Part shown: piece by piece, positions 26,490-35,428 of the stretch
How the letters are laid out: each line of letters starts with the position of its first letter
Numbering within the stretch: position 1 is the first letter of the stretch
Assembly: GCF_000718515.1 (NCBI RefSeq)
Contig: NZ_JNZS01000034.1
Location: 1 to 62,759, forward strand
Direction of reading: 5' to 3'
Origin: Micromonospora parva
GTDB taxonomy: Bacteria; Actinomycetota; Actinomycetes; Mycobacteriales; Micromonosporaceae
Length of the DNA stretch: 62,759 bases
Notes under the pieces: generated by a model
Told to the model about the DNA's origin: nothing
The model's database searches: none
What the model saw: the letters and a program-made list of their open reading frames with translations, nothing else
Position numbers and translations under genes: made by a program

Positions 26490-27896
26490 TCACTTGCCCT
26501 CCAGCTCGGTCAGGGCGCGTTGGACGGCGCGCAGGTAGTCGGCGTGCCCGACCTCGAACCAGTGCCGGCTGCTCTCCTTGACCGGCCCGGAGTACCGCTC
26601 CCCGGCCCGCTCCCGCACCCGGGACGCGAACGCCGCGGCGCGTTCCGGCCGGTCCCGACGGGCCCGCAGCAGCCGGGCGAAGAGCACCGTCTGCCAGTGC
26701 GACAGGGTGAACAGCCCGGAGTCCGGTTGCAGCAGCCCGGCGACCGCCAGGGTGGGATGCCCCGGGGTGAACGCGTTGAGCCACAACGTGGGCCGACCCG
26801 CGCCCGCGCTGTCACCGAACACCGACGCGTCGAGGAACTCGAAGCGCGGGAGGTAACCGGTGGCGAAGACGACCACCTCGGGGTCGATCTCGCGGCCGTC
26901 GGCCAGCTCCACCGCGTACGGGTGGAACCGGGCGACGTCCGGCACCGGACCGATCCCGCCGTGGCCCACGTAGTAGACGAGCTGGCTGTTCGCGATCGGG
27001 TGCGTCTCGTACACCCGGTGGTCGGGCTTGGGCAGCCCGAAGCGGGTCAGGTCACCGACGGTCAGCCGCAGCGTCCAGTGGTAGAGCCACTGCCGTACCC
27101 GCAGCGGCACCCGCAGCGCCAACAGGGTGTCGTTGACCTGGTCGGCGGGGCGACCGAGGACGTACTTCGGCGCGTACCAGTAGCCGCGCCGGGTGGAGTG
27201 CCAGCAGCGCGACGCCTGCTGGGCGGCCTCGACGGCGATGTCGCAGCCGGTGTTGCCGGCGCCGACCACCAGCACCCGTTTGCCGCGCAGCTGCGCCGGG
27301 TCCTTGTAGGACGAGGCGTGCATGACCTCGCCACGGAACTGTTCCAGGCCCTCGTAGCGGGGCAGCTTCGGCGACCAGTTGTGGCCGTTGGCGATCACCA
27401 CGGCGGCGTACCGCGCGGTGCGCTCCGGGCCGTACCCGCCGGTGGAGCGGGTGGTCACGTCCCACCGATCCCCCTCGACGGGCTGGACCCGGATCACCTC
27501 GGTGCCGAACCAGATGTGCGAGCGCAGGTCGAAGTGGTCGGCGTACCGCTCGAAGTACGACAGCACCTGACCGTGGTGCGGATAGTCCGGCCAGGAGTCC
27601 GGCATCGGGAAGTCGGGGAACTGGGTGAACGGCTTCGACGAGATCAGGTGGGTGCTGGCGTACACCGGGCTGCGGTCGTGCCGCCAGTTCCAGGCGCCGC
27701 CGACGCCCGTCTCCCGTTCGTAGCAGTCCACACCGAACCCGTGCTCGCGCAGGTTCTTGATGGCGGTCAGCCCGCTGGCCCCGGCCCCGATGACGCAGAC
27801 CGTGTCGCCCCGGTCGGAGACCGGGCGGCCGTCGCTGTTCGCCGCGGGCGAGGTCGCCTCCGGGTCGGGCCGGCCGTGGTCGGTGGAGGTGGACAC
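26490..27896 (-). CDS. Flavin-containing monooxygenase (class B)
   Basis: 468-aa FAD/NADPH monooxygenase of the FMO/Baeyer-Villiger group. FAD loop VIGAGASGL, GVGGAWNW, NADPH loop VVGAGNTGCD, and the FMO fingerprint FRGEVMHASSY (FxGxxxHxxxY) are all present, with FATGY near the C-terminus. Start choice: AAAGGAG lies directly before ATG 27905 with no spacing, but 9 nt before GTG 27896, so GTG 27896 is preferred and gives a mature FMO start (VSTSTDHGRPD). It is a Pro/Asp-rich N-terminal tail of about 32 residues. Probably co-transcribed with the alpha/beta hydrolase downstream. Substrate unknown: a ketone, amine or sulfide. Confidence 0.92.
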   Translation of the reverse strand: MSTSTDHGRPDPEATSPAANSDGRPVSDRGDTVCVIGAGASGLTAIKNLREHGFGVDCYERETGVGGAWNWRHDRSPVYASTHLISSKPFTQFPDFPMPDSWPDYPHHGQVLSYFERYADHFDLRSHIWFGTEVIRVQPVEGDRWDVTTRSTGGYGPERTARYAAVVIANGHNWSPKLPRYEGLEQFRGEVMHASSYKDPAQLRGKRVLVVGAGNTGCDIAVEAAQQASRCWHSTRRGYWYAPKYVLGRPADQVNDTLLALRVPLRVRQWLYHWTLRLTVGDLTRFGLPKPDHRVYETHPIANSQLVYYVGHGGIGPVPDVARFHPYAVELADGREIDPEVVVFATGYLPRFEFLDASVFGDSAGAGRPTLWLNAFTPGHPTLAVAGLLQPDSGLFTLSHWQTVLFARLLRARRDRPERAAAFASRVRERAGERYSGPVKESSRHWFEVGHADYLRAVQRALTELEGK

Positions 27897-28013
27897 CGGG
27901 GACATCTCCTTTTGGTACGGCAGGCGTGCCGGTCGCCGCGAAATCCTCTCCACAACGGGGCCGGATGTCCAGTCCTGGAGCGGACGCGTCGACGCGCGGG
28001 CCGGGGTCGGAGG

Positions 28014-28706
28014 TCAGCCGGTGGTGGGCAGGAGCAGGTCGACCAGGACCGGGAAGTGGTCGCTGGCCCGCCGGGTCTGCGGGGTGTCCACCACGTCGTA
28101 GTCGACAACGGTGATCCGTGGGTCGACGAAGAGCGCGTCGATGCGCCGGCGCGGGTCGGCGCACGAGTAGGTGAGCCGTTCGGCCCGGTCGGCCGCCACC
28201 GCGGCGTCGGTCAACCCGCGCGACACGGTGGCCCAAGCGGGCCCGTCTGGACCCTCGTTGAGGTCCGCGCCGGCCAGCACCGGGCTGGTCGCCGCGTCCA
28301 GGCCACGCTTGAACTCGGCGGCCTGGGAGGGCCGCTCGGCCGGGTCGGTGGACAGATGCGAGCCGGCGACGGTGAACTCAGCGTCGCCGACCCTGCAGTC
28401 GGCGTACGCGGCGCCGCGCAGGTGCCGGCCGGGGGTCAGCGGGAAGCGCTGGCAGCGGGTGCCGCGCACCTGCACCCGCAGGCTGGTCAGCAGCAGGTTG
28501 CCCAGGGCGGGCAGCCCACCGGCGGCCACCACCAGACCGAACGACTCGGCCAACGTGGCGGACTTCTGCCGCCACCGGAACCGGCGCGGCCCCTCCTGCA
28601 CGATCACCACGTCCGGCTTCGCGGCCCGGACCACCGCCGCCAGCGCGGCGGTGTCGTCGCGCTGGCTGTGGATGTTGTACGACACCACGCGCAGCGGCAC
28701 ACCCAT
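28014..28706 (-). CDS. Endonuclease/exonuclease/phosphatase (EEP) family protein
   Basis: 230-aa DNase I-fold metal-dependent phosphodiesterase. Fold motifs in order: VSYNIHSQ (Asn), VIVQEG (Glu), VAGSHLST (His), GADLNEG (Asp-x-Asn), RRIDALFV (Asp) and SDHFPVL (Asp-His). All catalytic positions are present, so it is probably active, but the family covers DNases, sphingomyelinases and inositol phosphatases and the sequence does not decide. It starts at ATG 28706, only 11 nt after the glucokinase stop, so it is the distal gene of the unit SRPBCC - 29743 - glk - EEP. Confidence 0.85.
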   Translation of the reverse strand: MGVPLRVVSYNIHSQRDDTAALAAVVRAAKPDVVIVQEGPRRFRWRQKSATLAESFGLVVAAGGLPALGNLLLTSLRVQVRGTRCQRFPLTPGRHLRGAAYADCRVGDAEFTVAGSHLSTDPAERPSQAAEFKRGLDAATSPVLAGADLNEGPDGPAWATVSRGLTDAAVAADRAERLTYSCADPRRRIDALFVDPRITVVDYDVVDTPQTRRASDHFPVLVDLLLPTTG

Positions 28707-28717
28707 CCCGACCCGCC

Positions 28718-29665
28718 TCAGATCCGGCGGGCCAGGTCAGCCGCGCCGATCACCCCGGCGCTGTTGCCCAGCTCCGCCGGGAGCACCTCGGCCACCGGCA
28801 GCCGACCGCGCTGGGCGAGCGCGTCGAGGTACGAGCGGCGGGTGGGCCCGAGCAGCAGGTCGCCGGCGTCGATCACGCCGCCGCCGACGACAAGGGTCTG
28901 CGGGTCGAGGATCTGCGCCATGTCGGCGAGGCTGGTGCCCAGCCACCGGCCGATCTGGGCGAACGCCTCGGCGGAGACCGGGTCGCCGCCCTGGGCGGCG
29001 GTGGTCACCATCGGGCCGGTGATCGCCTCGGCCTCGCCGCCGGCCAGCTCCAGCAGGGCGGTGGCCCGGTTGGGCTCCTGCCGGGCGCCGGCCCGGGCGA
29101 ACCGGACCAGGGCGCTGCCGCTGGCGTACTGCTCGATGCAGCCCAGCCGGCCGCAACCACACTGGTGCCCGTCCGGTACGGCCAGCATGTGGCCCAGCTC
29201 CGCGGCGATGCCGTGCGCGCCGCGCATCAGATCGCCGCCGAGGACGATGCCGCCGCCCACACCGGTGCCGATGGTGAACATGATCATCGAGTCGTCGGCG
29301 TCGCGGGCCGCGCCGTAGCGGAACTCGGCCCACGCGGCGACGTTCCCGTCGTTTTCCACGATCACGGGCAGACCGACGGCCTCGCTGACGTACTCGCGCA
29401 GCGGTTCGTCACGCCAGGCCAGGTTGGGGGCGAAGAGCACCGTCGAACGGCCGGCGTCGATCCAACCGGCCGCGCCGATGCCGACGGCCTCGATGCTCCG
29501 CCCGGTGGCCAGCTCGGCGACCAGCTCGATGATGACGTCGCGGGTCTTGGCGACGTCATCGGCGGGAGTGTCCCGTCGGGTCTGCACGAGCACCTGGCCG
29601 GTGTCGTCCACGACACCGCCGGCCACCTTCGTGCCACCGACGTCGACTCCGATGGTCAGCGTCAC
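28718..29665 (-). CDS. glk: ROK-family glucokinase
   Basis: 315-aa cytoplasmic kinase phosphorylating glucose with ATP, the actinobacterial GlkA type. N-terminal ATP loop IGVDVGGTK, sugar-binding ENDGNVAAWAE, TIGTGVGGG, and the ROK zinc motif CxCGxxGCxE in GHQCGCGRLGCIEQYASG are all present, with VVGGGV near the end. In Streptomyces the equivalent GlkA mediates glucose repression. Start at the ATG at 29665; a 77-nt gap precedes it. Next to FadD and the SRPBCC gene, as in the conserved Actinobacteria locus. It lies upstream of the EEP gene with 11 nt between them. Confidence 0.95.
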   Translation of the reverse strand: MTLTIGVDVGGTKVAGGVVDDTGQVLVQTRRDTPADDVAKTRDVIIELVAELATGRSIEAVGIGAAGWIDAGRSTVLFAPNLAWRDEPLREYVSEAVGLPVIVENDGNVAAWAEFRYGAARDADDSMIMFTIGTGVGGGIVLGGDLMRGAHGIAAELGHMLAVPDGHQCGCGRLGCIEQYASGSALVRFARAGARQEPNRATALLELAGGEAEAITGPMVTTAAQGGDPVSAEAFAQIGRWLGTSLADMAQILDPQTLVVGGGVIDAGDLLLGPTRRSYLDALAQRGRLPVAEVLPAELGNSAGVIGAADLARRI

Positions 29666-29742
29666 CGCTGCCGCCCCCCTCTGCTGTGCTGTCCGGCCCA
29701 GGTTCCGGCCCAGTGCCGGTCCGGGTCGGAAATGTCCCGCGC

Positions 29743-30465
29743 TCAGGCGCCGTCGCCCGATGCTTCCGCGTCGGCGTCATCGGGCACCCGCGAGGCGGGC
29801 ACCACGGGACGGGTGGTCGGTGCCGGTACGGTCGCCGACCCGGCCTCGTCGACGGGTGGTACGGCGGCCGGGGCGAGTGGGTCCGCCGTCCGGGTGGCGA
29901 CCGACCAGACATCCCGCTCCGGCGCCGGCTGAGAATCATGCCCGGTACGGGTGGCATCGCGCCACACGTGGTCGTCGCCGGTCGCCGGGGACGGGGTGCT
30001 CGGGGCTGGCTCGGCGGGCACGTCGTCGGTGGTCGCGGCAGGTGCCGGCGACGGCGCGGCCGTCGGTTCGGCGGAGCTCGGTTCGGACGGTTCCGCCGGG
30101 GAGAACGCGCGGAGCAGGCTGGCCACGCCCGCGGCGAGGTCACCGGCGCCGGTGGCGAGGCGTTCGGCGAATTCCGGACTCGGGTCCCGCAACGCGGCGA
30201 TGCCCCGACAGACCGGGCAGACGCAGCATTCGGCCGAACCGGTGGCGAAAGCACCACCGGTGCCGGAGCGCCCGTCGGGCCCCGCACTGTGACCGAGGAC
30301 ACCGGACACCATCGCACCCAGCGAGCCGAACGCGCCGCCCGCCGAGCTGGCGGAGGCCAGCCGCGCCCCCGCCAGCAGGGTGGCGACCAGCCGCTCCGCC
30401 TCTTCCCGGGCCGAACCCGGATCCGTTCCGCCCACCGTCGGCTCCTCTACCGTGCCACCGGACAC
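29743..30465 (-). CDS. Hypothetical protein with CPVC motif and disordered tail
   Basis: 240-aa protein of unknown function. The first 125 residues are structured: a helix (AREEAERLVATLLAGARLA), a Gly/Ser loop and the Cys cluster ECCVCPVCRGIAALRDPSPEF, then another helix (ERLATGAGDLAAGVASLLRAF). The remaining half is Pro/Ala/Ser/Thr-rich and probably disordered. The Cys pair resembles that of a small family found in this slot next to SRPBCC/FadD genes in actinomycetes (compare Rv2186c position). Its GTG at 30465 follows the SRPBCC stop by one base (TGAC-GTG), so translation is coupled. Role not known; a scaffold or zinc-binding partner is only a guess. Confidence 0.7.
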   Translation of the reverse strand: MSGGTVEEPTVGGTDPGSAREEAERLVATLLAGARLASASSAGGAFGSLGAMVSGVLGHSAGPDGRSGTGGAFATGSAECCVCPVCRGIAALRDPSPEFAERLATGAGDLAAGVASLLRAFSPAEPSEPSSAEPTAAPSPAPAATTDDVPAEPAPSTPSPATGDDHVWRDATRTGHDSQPAPERDVWSVATRTADPLAPAAVPPVDEAGSATVPAPTTRPVVPASRVPDDADAEASGDGA

Positions 30466-30466
30466 G

Positions 30467-30922
30467 TCACTGCGCCGCGCCGGTTGCTTCTACCCGGCGC
30501 TTGAGCTGCTTCAACGCGGTGTCCATGATCATCTTTTCGGCTTTGCGCCGAAACATCCCGAGCATTCCGACCGACAGCTCGACCTCCAGCGTGTAGGTCA
30601 CAGTGGTGCTGCCGTCCGGGTTACCCACCAGGTCGTACGAACCGTGCTGGGCCTTCTGCATCTTCGAGGGGGCGACCAGGTGCCACTCGATCCGGGACAG
30701 ATCCTCGGCGTACTCGTAGGCGAGCACGTATTCGTCGGCCATCACCCCGGCGTCGATGGTGAAATGCACCTGACTGGCGTACCCGTCCTCGTACTCCTCG
30801 ACGACCTCGGCGCGACGCACCGCGTCGGTCCACTCCGGGTAGCGCGCGAAGTCGCAAATGACCGCCGTCACCCGATCCGGTGCGGCGCCGATGATGATCG
30901 ACTGGGTGGAGGAGTCCGCCAT
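30467..30922 (-). CDS. SRPBCC (polyketide cyclase/dehydrase-like) protein, Rv2185c type
   Basis: 151-aa START-fold protein of the polyketide cyclase/lipid-transfer group, homologous in position to M. tuberculosis Rv2185c. Start MADSSTQSIIIGAAPDRVTAVICDFARYPEW is the SRPBCC entry helix-strand, followed by alternating strands (VHFTIDAG, EYVLAYEYAED, IEWHLVAPSKM, TVTYTLEVEL) and a long C-terminal helix (LGMFRRKAEKMIMDTALKQLKRRV) closing the cavity. It probably binds a hydrophobic ligand, plausibly an acyl chain given the FadD gene across the divergent promoter at 31041. First gene of a minus-strand unit with glk. Confidence 0.88.
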   Translation of the reverse strand: MADSSTQSIIIGAAPDRVTAVICDFARYPEWTDAVRRAEVVEEYEDGYASQVHFTIDAGVMADEYVLAYEYAEDLSRIEWHLVAPSKMQKAQHGSYDLVGNPDGSTTVTYTLEVELSVGMLGMFRRKAEKMIMDTALKQLKRRVEATGAAQ

Positions 30923-31040
30923 GTGGGGAGGCTACCCGCCTCCTGCCTGTGCCACCCCGACCGCCCGCCGGGTAGGTTTCGACACAACCGACGCCCCGGG
31001 CGACGACCAGCCCGACCAGTGCGAGCACGAAGGAGTGCAG

Positions 31041-32855
31041 GTGCGCGAGTTTTCCGTCCCGCCGATCGTCACCGTTGGCGACGCGGCCAACCTCACCGAT
31101 CCGGTCTGGGACAACGCCGAAGTCGCGCCCGACACCGTCCAGTTCGCCCGCCCGGTCCCGAGCGCCGAAGGCACGGTCACCGCCTGGACCGAGGTGACCT
31201 GCCTCCAGTTCCGTGACGAGGTCGCCGCCGTGGCCCGCGGGCTGATCGCCGCCGGCATCGAGCCAGGTGTCCGGGTCGGGCTGATGAGCCGCACCCGCTA
31301 CGAGTGGACCCTGCTGGACTACGCCATCTGGGCCGTCGGCGCGGTGACCGTGCCGATCTACGAGACGTCCAGCGCCGAGCAGGCCGCGTGGATCCTCGAG
31401 GACTCCAACGCGGTCGCCGTCGTGGTCGAGACCGAGGCGCACGCCGCCCTGGTCGCCGGGGTCCGGCACCGGCTGCCCGAGCTGGGCCAGGTCTGGCAGA
31501 TCGATACCGGCGGGGTCGACGAGCTGGTCACCACCGGTGCCGCCGTCGAGCTGGCCGAGGTGGAGCGGCGGCGCAAGGCCGTGCGCGCCGACGACCTGGC
31601 GACGATCATCTACACCAGCGGCACCACCGGCCGCCCCAAGGGCTGCGTGCTCAGCCACCGCAACATGTACGCCGACATCGCCAACGCGGTGCCGGTGCTG
31701 CCGAACCTGTTCAACACCGGCGCGAGCACCCTGCTCTTCCTTCCGCTGGCGCACGCGTTCGCCCGCCTCATCCAGATCGGCGTCGTGCAGGCGCGGGCCA
31801 CCATGGCGCACTGCGCCGACACCAAGAACCTGGTCGCCGAGCTGCAGGCGTTCCGGCCGACCTTCGTGCTCTCCGTACCCCGGGTGTTCGAGAAGGTCTA
31901 CAACGCCGCCAAGCAGAAGGCCGAGGCGGACGGCAAGGGCGGCATCTTCGCCCGCGCCGAGCAGGTCGCCATCGCGTACAGCGAGGCGCTGGAGACCCCG
32001 GGCGGACCGGGCCTGGCGCTGCGCGCCCAGCACGTGGTCTTCGACCGGCTGGTCTACCGCAAGCTGCGCGCCGCGCTCGGCGGACGGTGCCGGGACGCGA
32101 TCTCCGGCGGCGCGCCACTCGGCGCCCGGCTCGGTCACTTCTTCCGCGGCATCGGCGTGACGGTCCTGGAGGGCTACGGCCTCACCGAGACCTCGCCCGC
32201 CGCCGCCGCGAACCTGCCCACCGGCACCCGGATCGGCACCGTCGGCCGCCCCCTGCCCGGCGTGACAGTGCGGATCGAGGACGACGGCGAGATCCTGATC
32301 TCCGGCGAGTTGATCTTCCAGGGCTACTGGCGCAACGAGACGGCGACCGCCGAGACGATCGGTGCCGACGGCTGGTTCCGCACCGGCGACCTCGGCCAGC
32401 TCGACTCCGACGGCTACCTGAGCATCACCGGCCGCAAGAAGGAGCTGATCGTCACCGCCGGCGGCAAGAACGTCGCCCCGGCGGTGCTGGAGGACCTGGT
32501 CCGGGCACACCCGTTGATCAGCCAGTGTGTCGTGGTCGGCGACGGGAAGCCGTTCATCGCGGCGCTCGTCACCATCGACGAGGAGGCGCTGCCGGCCTGG
32601 CTGGAGAGCACCGGCCTGCCCCGCGAAACCCCCGTCGAGCAGCTGCGCGAGCACGAGGGGCTCCGCAAGGAGATCCAGACCGCGATCGACGTCGCCAACC
32701 AGGCCGTGTCGAAGGCCGAAGCGATCAAGGTGTTCCGGGTCCTGCCCCAGGACTTCACCGAGACGACCGGCGAGCTGACCCCGTCGCTCAAGGTCAAGCG
32801 CCAGGTTGTCCACAAGACGTACGCGGCGGAGATCGCCGATATCTACCGAGGCTGA
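31041..32855 (+). CDS. fadD15: Long-chain fatty-acid-CoA ligase (FadD15/FACL type)
   Basis: 604-aa adenylate-forming enzyme activating long-chain fatty acids to acyl-CoA via acyl-AMP; positional homologue of M. tuberculosis fadD15 (Rv2187). The AMP motif TIIYTSGTTGRPKG is at 188-201, GYGLTETSP (A5), and GWFRTGDLG (A7) with GRKKELIVTAGGKNVAP (A8/A10 region) follow. Start: the GTG at 31041 has AAGGAG 5 nt upstream, so the 61-codon upstream extension is dismissed. Divergent from the SRPBCC gene. The histidine kinase gene begins 14 nt after its stop with its own -10 box. Confidence 0.95.
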   Translation: MREFSVPPIVTVGDAANLTDPVWDNAEVAPDTVQFARPVPSAEGTVTAWTEVTCLQFRDEVAAVARGLIAAGIEPGVRVGLMSRTRYEWTLLDYAIWAVGAVTVPIYETSSAEQAAWILEDSNAVAVVVETEAHAALVAGVRHRLPELGQVWQIDTGGVDELVTTGAAVELAEVERRRKAVRADDLATIIYTSGTTGRPKGCVLSHRNMYADIANAVPVLPNLFNTGASTLLFLPLAHAFARLIQIGVVQARATMAHCADTKNLVAELQAFRPTFVLSVPRVFEKVYNAAKQKAEADGKGGIFARAEQVAIAYSEALETPGGPGLALRAQHVVFDRLVYRKLRAALGGRCRDAISGGAPLGARLGHFFRGIGVTVLEGYGLTETSPAAAANLPTGTRIGTVGRPLPGVTVRIEDDGEILISGELIFQGYWRNETATAETIGADGWFRTGDLGQLDSDGYLSITGRKKELIVTAGGKNVAPAVLEDLVRAHPLISQCVVVGDGKPFIAALVTIDEEALPAWLESTGLPRETPVEQLREHEGLRKEIQTAIDVANQAVSKAEAIKVFRVLPQDFTETTGELTPSLKVKRQVVHKTYAAEIADIYRG

Positions 32856-32856
32856 C

Positions 32857-32862
32857 TACCAT
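32857..32862 (+). promoter_or_regulatory. Putative -10 box (TACCAT) of a leaderless histidine kinase transcript
   Basis: TACCAT begins one base after the fadD stop and ends 7 nt before GTG 32870 of the kinase gene, which lacks a Shine-Dalgarno. Confidence 0.45.
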
Positions 32863-32869
32863 CCGTCAC

Positions 32870-34561
32870 GTGCCCGCATCCACAGTCACCGCACCGCACC
32901 CGCATCCCCTCGCCGCGGCCGCCCGCCTGGTGATGCTGGCGCTGATCGCCGTCCTGACCCTGTTCGCCACCCGCGACGTCGCCCAGCTGTGGTGGATCGT
33001 GTTGCTGGCGGTGGCCGGGCTGCCGTCGCTGCTGGCACCGCAGCACCGGCTGGTCGGCCCGGTGAGCCGGGTGGCCGAGGTGGTGGTGCTGGGGCTGGCC
33101 GCGAGCCATGTCGCCGCGGTGGCGTCCATCGGCGGCACTGTCGACGGTCTGGGCGCGTCGGCGGTGCTGCCCTACCTGGCCGTCCCGGTGACCGTCACCG
33201 CGCTGCGCCGCCGCTTCCCCGAGGGCGCCGCCCTGCTCGTGGTCACCGCCGTCACCCTGCTGGTCAGCGGCGCGCTGACCCGGGTCGACGGCGGGTCCCA
33301 GCTCGGCCAGCCGGGTTACCTCGCGGTCTGCGCGCAGTGGCTGATCCTGGCGGTGCTGGGGCTCTACGCCGCCGGCACGCTGCACCGGGTGATGGCGGTC
33401 CGCGGCGAGGGCAAACCCCAGCCGTACGCCGAGGCGACCCGGCTGCTGACCCAGCTGCGGACGGTGGCCCGGCAACTGCCCGGGGCGACCCTGGACCCGG
33501 GCGGCATCTCGGAGCACCTGCTGGAGGAGCTGCGGACGGTGGCCCGCGCGGACCGGGGCGCGGTGCTCTCGGCCAGCGGCGGCGGTCGGCTCGTGGTCCT
33601 CGCCCAGGCCGGCGTCGACCGGGTGGACTGGGAGACGACGCTGGACGCCGACTCGGCGATCGCCGACGCCTGGGCCACCCAGCAGGCCACCACCGCCGCC
33701 CGGTCCCAGTCCCGCTCGCACCGTGGCGGCGACGTGTCCGCGCTGATCATTCCGCTGGTCGCCGGGGTGCGCACGGTGGGGCTGGTGGTGCTGGAGGCCG
33801 ACGCCGCGCAGGCGTACCCGCCGCCGGTGGTGTCCCGGGTGACCGCGCTGACCCGCCCGGCCGCGCTGCGGCTGGAGGCGGCGCTGCTCTTCGACGAGGT
33901 GCGCTCGCTGGCCACCAACGAGGAGCGGCAGCGGCTGGCCCGGGAGATCCACGACGGGGTGGCGCAGGAGCTGGTGATGGTCGGCTACGGCATCGACAAC
34001 GCCCTGGCCACCGTCTTCGACGACGCCGACGAGACCGCCGAGGCCCTGCGGACGCTGCGCGGCGAGGTGACCCGGGTGATCCAGGAACTGCGGTTGAGCC
34101 TCTTCGAGCTGCGCAGCGAGGTGGACCGGCAGGGCGGGTTGGCCGCGGCGATCGCGGAGTACGCGCGCACCGTCGGCGCGTCCGGCGGGCTGCGGGTGCA
34201 CCTCTCGCTGGACGAGTCCACCGCCCGGCTCCCGGCCGCCACGGAGGCCGAGTTGCTGCGCATCGCGCAGGAGGCGGTGACCAACGCGCGCAAGCATGCC
34301 GGGGCGTCGAATTTGTGGGTCACCTGTGAGGTCGACCCCCCGTACGCGCAAATAGAAGTGTCGGATGACGGTCAGGGGATGGCTGACCAGCGCCCGGACG
34401 GGCGGTACGGTCTTGCGATCATGGCCGAGAGGGCGGAACGTATCCGGGGCCGGTTGGAGATCAGGCCGCGGCAACCCAGCGGCACGACCGTGGCGGTGGT
34501 TCTCGGCACCTCGGCCCGGCGCGATAACGTGCGCGGCAGCGCAGCACCAGAAGGGGAGTAA
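32870..34561 (+). CDS. Sensor histidine kinase (NarL-type, GAF plus HisKA_3)
   Basis: 563-aa membrane sensor. Five or so hydrophobic helices occupy residues 15-180, a GAF-like domain about 190-335, and the kinase core thereafter. The phospho-acceptor His361 is in the HisKA_3 motif LAREIHDGVAQELVMVGYG; a dimerization helix (VTRVIQELRLSLFELR), N-box (IAQEAVTNARKHAGAS) and G-box (VSDDGQGMADQRPDGRYGLAIM) follow. Start GTG 32870 fits a leaderless message with TACCAT 7 nt upstream. Paired with the LuxR-type regulator 8 nt after its stop. The same pair lies near pfkA/glkA in Streptomyces (SCO2120/2121, from memory). Signal unknown. Confidence 0.92.
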   Translation: MPASTVTAPHPHPLAAAARLVMLALIAVLTLFATRDVAQLWWIVLLAVAGLPSLLAPQHRLVGPVSRVAEVVVLGLAASHVAAVASIGGTVDGLGASAVLPYLAVPVTVTALRRRFPEGAALLVVTAVTLLVSGALTRVDGGSQLGQPGYLAVCAQWLILAVLGLYAAGTLHRVMAVRGEGKPQPYAEATRLLTQLRTVARQLPGATLDPGGISEHLLEELRTVARADRGAVLSASGGGRLVVLAQAGVDRVDWETTLDADSAIADAWATQQATTAARSQSRSHRGGDVSALIIPLVAGVRTVGLVVLEADAAQAYPPPVVSRVTALTRPAALRLEAALLFDEVRSLATNEERQRLAREIHDGVAQELVMVGYGIDNALATVFDDADETAEALRTLRGEVTRVIQELRLSLFELRSEVDRQGGLAAAIAEYARTVGASGGLRVHLSLDESTARLPAATEAELLRIAQEAVTNARKHAGASNLWVTCEVDPPYAQIEVSDDGQGMADQRPDGRYGLAIMAERAERIRGRLEIRPRQPSGTTVAVVLGTSARRDNVRGSAAPEGE

Positions 34562-34568
34562 CCCGAGG

Positions 34569-35237
34569 ATGACCACAAGTCCGATACCGGCCACCCGTAC
34601 CAAGGTCCTCCTTGTCGACGATCATGACCTGATTCGCAAGGGTTTGCGGCACGCCTTCGAGCGCGACCGCCAGTTCGAGGTCGTCGGTGAGGCGGCCACG
34701 GCGGCAGAAGGAGTACGTCAGGCCGGCGCGTTGCAGCCGGACGTGGTGATCATGGATCTGCGGCTGCCCGACGGCAGTGGCCTGGAGGCCACCCGCGCGC
34801 TGCGCAAGTCCAGCGCGTCGATGGGCATCGTGGTGCTGACCATGTACGCCGGCGACGATCAGCTCTTCGGCGCCCTGGAGGCCGGCGCGAGCGCCTTCGT
34901 GCCGAAGACCGCCCCGGCCGACGAGGTGGTGGCCGCCGCCCGGCACGCCGCCTCCTCCCCCAGCGCGTTCACCGCGGCCGACCTGGCCGAGGCGATGAAG
35001 CGGCGGCTCGCACCGTCCGGCCCGCAGTTGTCTCCCCGGGAGGGGCAGGTGCTGCGGCTGCTCGCCGACGGGATGAGCGTGGCGGGCATCGCCAAGCAGC
35101 TGTTCGTCAGCGAGTCCACGGCGAAGACGCACATCTCGAAGCTCTACGAGAAGCTCGGCGCGGCCAACCGCGCGCAGGCCCTCATGACCGCACTCCGGCT
35201 CGGCCTGCTCGAGGCACCGGACGCGCCCAAGTTCTGA
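34569..35237 (+). CDS. LuxR/NarL-family response regulator
   Basis: 222-aa partner of the upstream kinase. Receiver domain about residues 12-130: VLLVDDHDLIRKGL (acid pair), phospho-acceptor Asp63 in VIMDLRLPDG, conserved Thr/Lys in VLTMYAG and FVPKTAPADEV. LuxR-type HTH about 158-215: LSPREGQVLRLLADGMSVAGIAKQLFVSESTAKTHISKLYEKLG. ATG 34569 follows GAGG. It is probably co-transcribed with the kinase. Two strong hairpins follow the stop. Confidence 0.93.
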   Translation: MTTSPIPATRTKVLLVDDHDLIRKGLRHAFERDRQFEVVGEAATAAEGVRQAGALQPDVVIMDLRLPDGSGLEATRALRKSSASMGIVVLTMYAGDDQLFGALEAGASAFVPKTAPADEVVAAARHAASSPSAFTAADLAEAMKRRLAPSGPQLSPREGQVLRLLADGMSVAGIAKQLFVSESTAKTHISKLYEKLGAANRAQALMTALRLGLLEAPDAPKF

Positions 35238-35244
35238 CCTGCCG

Positions 35245-35310
35245 CCCGCTCGTCGAGCGGGACGTCGCGACCGACGGTCCGCGCCAGCTTCTCAGCCGGC
35301 GCGGGCCGTC
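35245..35310 (+). terminator. Tandem hairpins after the response regulator
   Basis: First hairpin: CCCGCTC (35245-35251) and GAGCGGG (35255-35261) on a 3-nt loop. Second: 13-bp stem GACGGTCCGCGCC (35273-35285) with 35298-35310, one G-U pair, 12-nt loop. No T-run. Confidence 0.6.
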
Positions 35311-35428
35311 GCGCATCGACCGACGTCGGCGGGCAACCTCCGGCGCGCTATGGTCTGGCGTGCGTGGCGGGTGCACAATACCCGCGCGGGCGACGACGCC
35401 CGCGTCGCGGATTCGAGGGGTGAAACGC

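Noticed and set aside
27897..27953. Upstream start of the FMO at 27953 or 27905
   Set aside because: AAAGGAG is correctly spaced only for GTG 27896.
30858..31040. Upstream extension of FadD from an ATG at 30858
   Set aside because: It crosses the SRPBCC gene start and lacks homology; GTG 31041 has AAGGAG in position.
31304..32869. Very long plus-strand frame running into the histidine kinase
   Set aside because: It overlaps FadD in another frame; the kinase begins with its membrane helices at 32870.
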